In this document: positions 59,838 through 64,000 of the stretch, piece after piece
Layout: every line of letters starts with the position of its first letter
How positions within the stretch are numbered: position 1 is the stretch's first letter
Notes under the pieces: generated by a model
Seen by the model: the letters and a program-made list of their open reading frames with translations, nothing else
What the model was told of the DNA's origin: nothing
Databases searched by the model: none
Made by a program: the position numbers and the translations under genes
NCBI GenBank assembly: GCA_949592205.1
Contig: CATIUR010000001.1
Coordinates: 214,092,250 to 214,156,249 of the forward strand
DNA: 64,000 bases
Source: Helichrysum umbraculigerum
Lineage: Eukaryota; Streptophyta; Magnoliopsida; Asterales; Asteraceae
Reading direction: 5' to 3'

Positions 59838-61029
59838 CAGGAGCGGCTCAAGGTTTCATGGGGCCTAAAGCGAGTTTTGAATATGAGGCCTTATCAATTT
59901 AATATAATTACTATTTTTCTACATTATTTTATCACAAATTCAGTAAAATTTGTTCGGTATAGTGCGATAATCTGTTCTCTAATTTAGAAAAAGCGTATCT
60001 ATATATTTCGGAGTGATATAGACTTTTATAGCTTGTTACCCATTTCATACATTTCGATAAACAAAGAGGAAAATACAATTTTTAAAGAAGATTATCTTCA
60101 ATAAAGATCGAATTATCAACTAATTATAGATTTAGAAATCTTCATTTTATTGCTCATAATCTTAACAAAGTTTTTAGCTACGACTAAAAATTAACTTTCA
60201 CGTATCAAAAGAGCCTTTGGTCTAGTGGTATATTGGGAACCCATCAACCAAGTGGTTATGGGTTCAAGCCTCGTGGTAAGCATATATATTTATGTGTGAT
60301 ATTATTGTGGGTAGGTTAGATTGTATGAATGCCTATCTAAAGAAATAACTTTCACATATTTTATCCATATAACTTATAAATGCTTTACTAATTTTAATTA
60401 TGAAGATATCATATATGTCGTGCTTTCTTCTTTAAGAACATTACATCATATTGTAAATAGTAAATTTTAAGTGATTTTTCCCGACCATATATCACACAAA
60501 ACATAATATATGTATTAAACTCAATATGCAATTCACGATAACTCACACTTAATCATGAGTCATGTTTAAAATAATTGAGTTTATTATTTGAGCAATATAA
60601 TAGATGATCATGCGTAAAAAAATGTTTCAGGAATTCATCGTGAAAACATAATGGTTATGAGAAAATTACCTTCATTATAGCTAATGAAAAACAAAGATGC
60701 AAACTAAAGACATGAATAATAGATTATCGAAACTTTTATGATGAAATTGCTTAAAAATAAATTACAAAAATGGTATATAGTCGTTTTTTCACATAAAATA
60801 GACCTAATATCTTACGACTTAAAATATTTGAGGCCTTACAACGTCAATTTTTCAGATAGAGTTAGTATAATCTCTTAAAACTTATATTATTTAAAGTCTA
60901 AAAGTCTAAAAATATTGAAGATTGTTATCGTTATCCTATATCTGATACATGACATTAAAAATTTGGGGCCTTATAAAATCGGGGGCCTAAAGCCCTAGCT
61001 TCAATGGCTTTACCATTGAGCCACCCCTA
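59838..61029 (+). mobile_element. hAT-type non-autonomous element (1192 bp)
   Basis: The left end CAGGAGCGGCTCAAGG and the reversed right end TAGGGGTGGCTCAATGG are hAT-like terminal repeats. A perfect 8-bp TSD ACAACAAA flanks them (59830-59837 and 61030-61037). No transposase. Sister copy of 33512-48259. A SINE lies inside. Confidence 0.82.
60206..60345 (+). mobile_element. tRNA-derived SINE
   Basis: Pol III box A (TGGTCTAGTGGTA) and box B (GGTTCAAGCC) lie about 40 bp apart near the 5' end. A TSD TAACTTTCAC(G/A)TAT flanks the unit (60192-60205 and 60346-60359, one mismatch). The tRNA-like part is degenerate, so this is a SINE and not a tRNA gene. Confidence 0.8.
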
Positions 61030-61037
61030 ACAACAAA

Positions 61038-61655
61038 TAATAGTTACATGTTAAAAAAAAATATATGTATAATTATAATGATAGGGGCATCAATCATTTA
61101 TCATTATACTTAATTTATTACAGAAGTCTCTACCAATACAACTCTAAAACCTCATTTAAACTAACACCAACACATTATTTATCTATTTTTGCTTGAAGGT
61201 CTTCTATTAACATTTGAACACTATAATAATAATAATGATTAATGATTAATGATTAATATATTCCAAAGAGGCAAAGACACATTCAACAAAATCAGACTTG
61301 TGAAAAGTCAAATTCTTTCAATTAGTATTTTCATTTTTTTACATGGTCAACTCTAGGGTACCAAAGTAGTAAGCTATACAACACATCAAAACGACATCGT
61401 TAAGCCAGTTTTCACCACTAAACTATGTCACTTTCCCCTTTCTCAATTCACACTGCCTCTTCAGTTGATTTAAAGGAGCCTTCTACTCCCCCAAATCCAT
61501 CTTCTCTCTCTTCTTTAGGGCTCTCCATGTTCAAATCCGTTGACCCCTAAATTAATTGCTAATAATTTCAAATCTTCAAAAAAGGAATCGATTTCTAAGT
61601 GGGATTGATTCACAACTTCAAGATCTGTTCAATTAAACCCTAAATAATCATAAAG
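61038..61655 (+). promoter_or_regulatory. Promoter and first 5' UTR exon region of the CAF1 gene
   Basis: Upstream of the CAF1 coding exon. Pyrimidine-rich stretches with CTCTCTCTT and 'aaccctaa' around 61495-61645 are usual for plant 5' leaders. No TATA box can be assigned with confidence. The 5' UTR exon ends at 61655 (AAAG|GTAAC). Confidence 0.45.
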
Positions 61656-61817
61656 GTAACATCTTTTTCCATTTGTATGCATCTTTTCGCTTTGATCTTC
61701 AAGATTTGTTCAAGATTCTTGAAATCTGTTGATAAAGATTGAATCTTTTTATGTTTTGCTATCCGGGTTTTGACTAAAGATAGGGTTTTTGTTGTCTTTG
61801 TGTGTGATTTATTGCAG
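61656..61817 (+). other. 5' UTR intron of the CAF1 gene
   Basis: A GT-AG intron inferred from AAAG|GTAACATC and a T-rich TTATTGCAG|ATC. It lies wholly in the leader, 58 bp before the start codon. Confidence 0.6.
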
Positions 61818-61875
61818 ATCTGGTTGAATTTGGCCGAAAATTGAAAACCCCATTTGCAAAAATTGAATCTTTAGC

Positions 61876-62697
61876 ATGTCTATTGTTTTGCCCAAAAGTG
61901 ATTCTGTTCAAATTAGAGAAGTATGGAATGATAACCTTGAAGAAGAATTCGCTTTGATTCGAGATATTGTTGATGCTTACCCTTATATTGCTATGGATAC
62001 TGAGTTCCCCGGTGTTGTTATTCGTCCAATAGCACAATTTAAGAATATTAATGATTATAATTATGTCACTTTGAAGGAAAATGTTGATATGTTGAAGTTG
62101 ATTCAGTTGGGTCTTACTTTCTCTGATGAAAATGGAAATCTACCCACTTGTGGAAGTGATAAGCCGTGCATTTGGCAGTTCAATTTTCGTGAGTTTAATG
62201 TGAGCGAAGACATCTTTGCTAATGATTCGATCGAGATGTTAAGACAGTGTGGGATTGATTTTAAGAAGAATAGTGAGATGGGTATTGACGCAAATCGATT
62301 TGGGGAGTTATTGATGTCTTCAGGTGTTGTTTTGAATGATAATATCTGCTGGGTTACTTTTCATAGCGGCTATGATTTCGGCTACCTGCTTAAGTTATTG
62401 ACTCATAAAGACTTGCCAAAATCCCAAACCGGGTTCTTTGATTTGATCAATATTTATTTCCCAATCGTTTATGACATCAAACATTTGATGAGGTTTTGTA
62501 ACCATCTTCATGGTGGATTGAATAAACTTGCGGAAATCTTAGAAGTGGAAAGAATCGGTGTTTGTCATCAGGCGGGATCAGATAGTTTGTTGACTTCTCA
62601 TGCTTTTAAGAAGCTGAAAGAAAATTACTTTAATGGAAACACAGAGAAGTATGCTGGTGTGCTGTATGGTTTAGGGGTTGAAGATGGTGATAAATAA
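61876..62697 (+). CDS. CAF1: CCR4-associated factor 1 (CAF1) mRNA deadenylase
   Basis: 273 aa in one coding exon, the usual length for plant CAF1. It is the poly(A)-shortening 3'-5' exonuclease of the CCR4-NOT complex, cytoplasmic and in P-bodies. The DEDDh residues are all visible: D41 and E43 in AMDTEFPG, D167 in FHSGYDFGYLL, H231 and D236 in HQAGSDSLLT. VYDIKHLMRFC (about 198-208) and the final YGLG are family hallmarks. The start is the first ATG after the leader intron, directly before VWNDNLEEE. Which of the plant CAF1 paralogues it matches cannot be settled here. It is the only clearly housekeeping-type gene in the right half. Confidence 0.95.
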   Translation: MSIVLPKSDSVQIREVWNDNLEEEFALIRDIVDAYPYIAMDTEFPGVVIRPIAQFKNINDYNYVTLKENVDMLKLIQLGLTFSDENGNLPTCGSDKPCIWQFNFREFNVSEDIFANDSIEMLRQCGIDFKKNSEMGIDANRFGELLMSSGVVLNDNICWVTFHSGYDFGYLLKLLTHKDLPKSQTGFFDLINIYFPIVYDIKHLMRFCNHLHGGLNKLAEILEVERIGVCHQAGSDSLLTSHAFKKLKENYFNGNTEKYAGVLYGLGVEDGDK

Positions 62698-64000
62698 GTA
62701 GGAAATGTAATTTGTGAGGTTTAAGTTTGTTTCAATTGGTATGTGTTGTGTTTAAATCTTATGTACACAATTGGCAAAAGAGTTGCCTGTTTGATGGTCT
62801 TTTTTTTTTCAGATCTTTTTATGTAACCAAATACCTCATGGGTCTTGTAGTTTGAGTACTGTAAATTATTACAGTTAGTGTTATAATAACAATCTTAACT
62901 TTTCACTTTGTTTTCTTGTTTTATTCTTGTTTTCGTTATGTTGTCGATGTGTTATTAGCATCTTATTATTCACATAATGTGAAGTTCTTGATGAAGTTAT
63001 GATCAAGCTGATGAAGTTATGATCAAGCTGATGAGAATGGTTATGACCACTGTTACGTTGATGGTGGAAGTAGTGATCATGGCGGTGGCAATGGTTGTTA
63101 ATGATTTTGGAGAGGAATCGTGGTGGTGAGTGAGTCTAAACATAGTTATTCGGAGGGTGGCAATGATGGTTCATATTGGTGCATAGTCTGCATACTGTAT
63201 AGAAAGATGGAGATGGTTCTGCTAGCTAATGTAGTAAGTGAATTAGTGGTTAGTGAACAGAGCTGTTTTACTTATGTGAGGCAACAATGGCAGCGAGATT
63301 GACTATGGTGGTTGGGAGTAGGGTGTCAAAAATAACCAAATCCAATTGACCAAACAGAACCCGAATTCCTATTGAATTATAGGGTTTGGCTTTTTCAGGC
63401 CTTTTATTCAGTTAATCCAAATAACATGGATGTCATTTGGATTGGTTTAAGGGTTGAGTAATTTGGAATTGGGTGAACCCAAGGACCAAAGTTGTGAATT
63501 AATAAATCTGATCATTTAAGTTCGAGTTACATTGGAGACTTCAATATATGTATCTCTTCTTGTTTGAGATGGCTTATTAGTTCAAATTGCTGTTTTTGGA
63601 GAAGAAAGCGAACTAAAAAGCATGCACTATTGTACATGAAATTAAATCACAAATCGCTATATATATGAAGTTCGACTTTAAATGAAAATGGATTTGTATT
63701 AGTAACATCCACTACTAGATCCGAACTGACCCGAAACTGTATTACCCGAATAATAGAAACGGTTGATCATAGTTTTATCTTTGTAAAGGGGTATGGGAGT
63801 GTTGTGAAAAAGTCTTTCATTTGTGGAACATTGTAACTTTCAATGTTTTAACTGTTTGGGAGTTAATCAGTTATCAAGGAATAATAGATTCACGAAAAAT
63901 CAATGGTTGATATGGCAAGCAGTGGTGTGGACTAGGTTGTATACAATATATGGGGAGCTCTTAATAAGAGTATCTGAAAATTGCCAACAACTCTAATAAG
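62698..64000. other. 3' UTR of CAF1 and non-coding DNA to the window end
   Basis: 62698 to about 62930 is the likely 3' UTR. A 21-bp unit (gatgaagttatgatcaagct) is repeated in tandem around 62990-63032. The ORF at 63120-63302 has no recognisable domain. The stretch 63310-63480 contains AT-rich inverted pieces that may be remnants of an old element, but I cannot name it. Confidence 0.5.

Noticed and set aside
60206..60275. tRNA gene
   Set aside because: Box A and box B are present, but the cloverleaf is degenerate and the unit is flanked by a target duplication with a non-tRNA tail, so it is a SINE.

Overview
The window looks like nuclear DNA of a flowering plant, most likely a eudicot with a large, repeat-rich genome. 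It is AT-rich, its introns are GT-AG, two of its genes belong to plant-expanded or plant-specific families (F-box/FBA and DUF789), and it is full of LTR retrotransposons, Helitrons, hAT and MULE-type elements. Some LTR families resemble ones I associate with Asteraceae, but I cannot prove that from sequence alone. There is nothing bacterial or organellar.

Only three host genes are convincing: a single-exon F-box gene (994-2106, +), a six-exon DUF789 gene that I could splice completely (3845-8449, -, 393 aa), and a single-coding-exon CAF1 deadenylase gene with a 5' UTR intron (61876-62697, +). The first two are convergent near the left end and the third is near the right end. Almost everything between them is transposable elements inserted into each other.

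Layout: 1-699 is the end of an LTR. The F-box and DUF789 genes follow. 8983-10745 is a Helitron carrying NPH3-gene exons. 10824-25226 is a MULE-like foldback element split by a solo LTR (11434-25170), itself split by a very young Ty3/gypsy chromovirus (12488-24250) with an intact 1474-aa gag-pol and an extra upstream ORF encoding a membrane-anchored protein. 26207-31287 is a LINE fragment split by a small LTR element (26941-31144), which is split by a solo LTR (27059-29639). 31453-33337 is a solo LTR. 33512-48259 is a hAT-type element split by a degenerate Ty1/copia element (34245-41432) and a Helitron (about 41961-48181) that itself holds a solo LTR (43145-45794). 49511-56583 is a second MULE-like foldback split by a gag-only, three-LTR composite (50100-56529). 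56885-59451 is another solo LTR. Then come a Stowaway-like MITE, a second hAT-type element containing a SINE, and the CAF1 gene. Most boundaries are fixed by target-site duplications (TSDs) that I could read directly.

The most unusual signal is not a gene. At least six LTR groups in the window each carry a cluster of their own short, mostly GC-rich, near-palindromic word (for example GCGACGTCGC, TACCCGGCGGGTA, CAACCGCCGGTTG, TAGAACAAGCTTGTTCTA). Two relatives of one family carry different words in the same slot. In the gag-only element the word is also piled up in the untranslated leader between the primer-binding site and gag. A second striking point is that two MULE-like foldback copies were each hit by unrelated LTR elements within about 2 bp of the same site.
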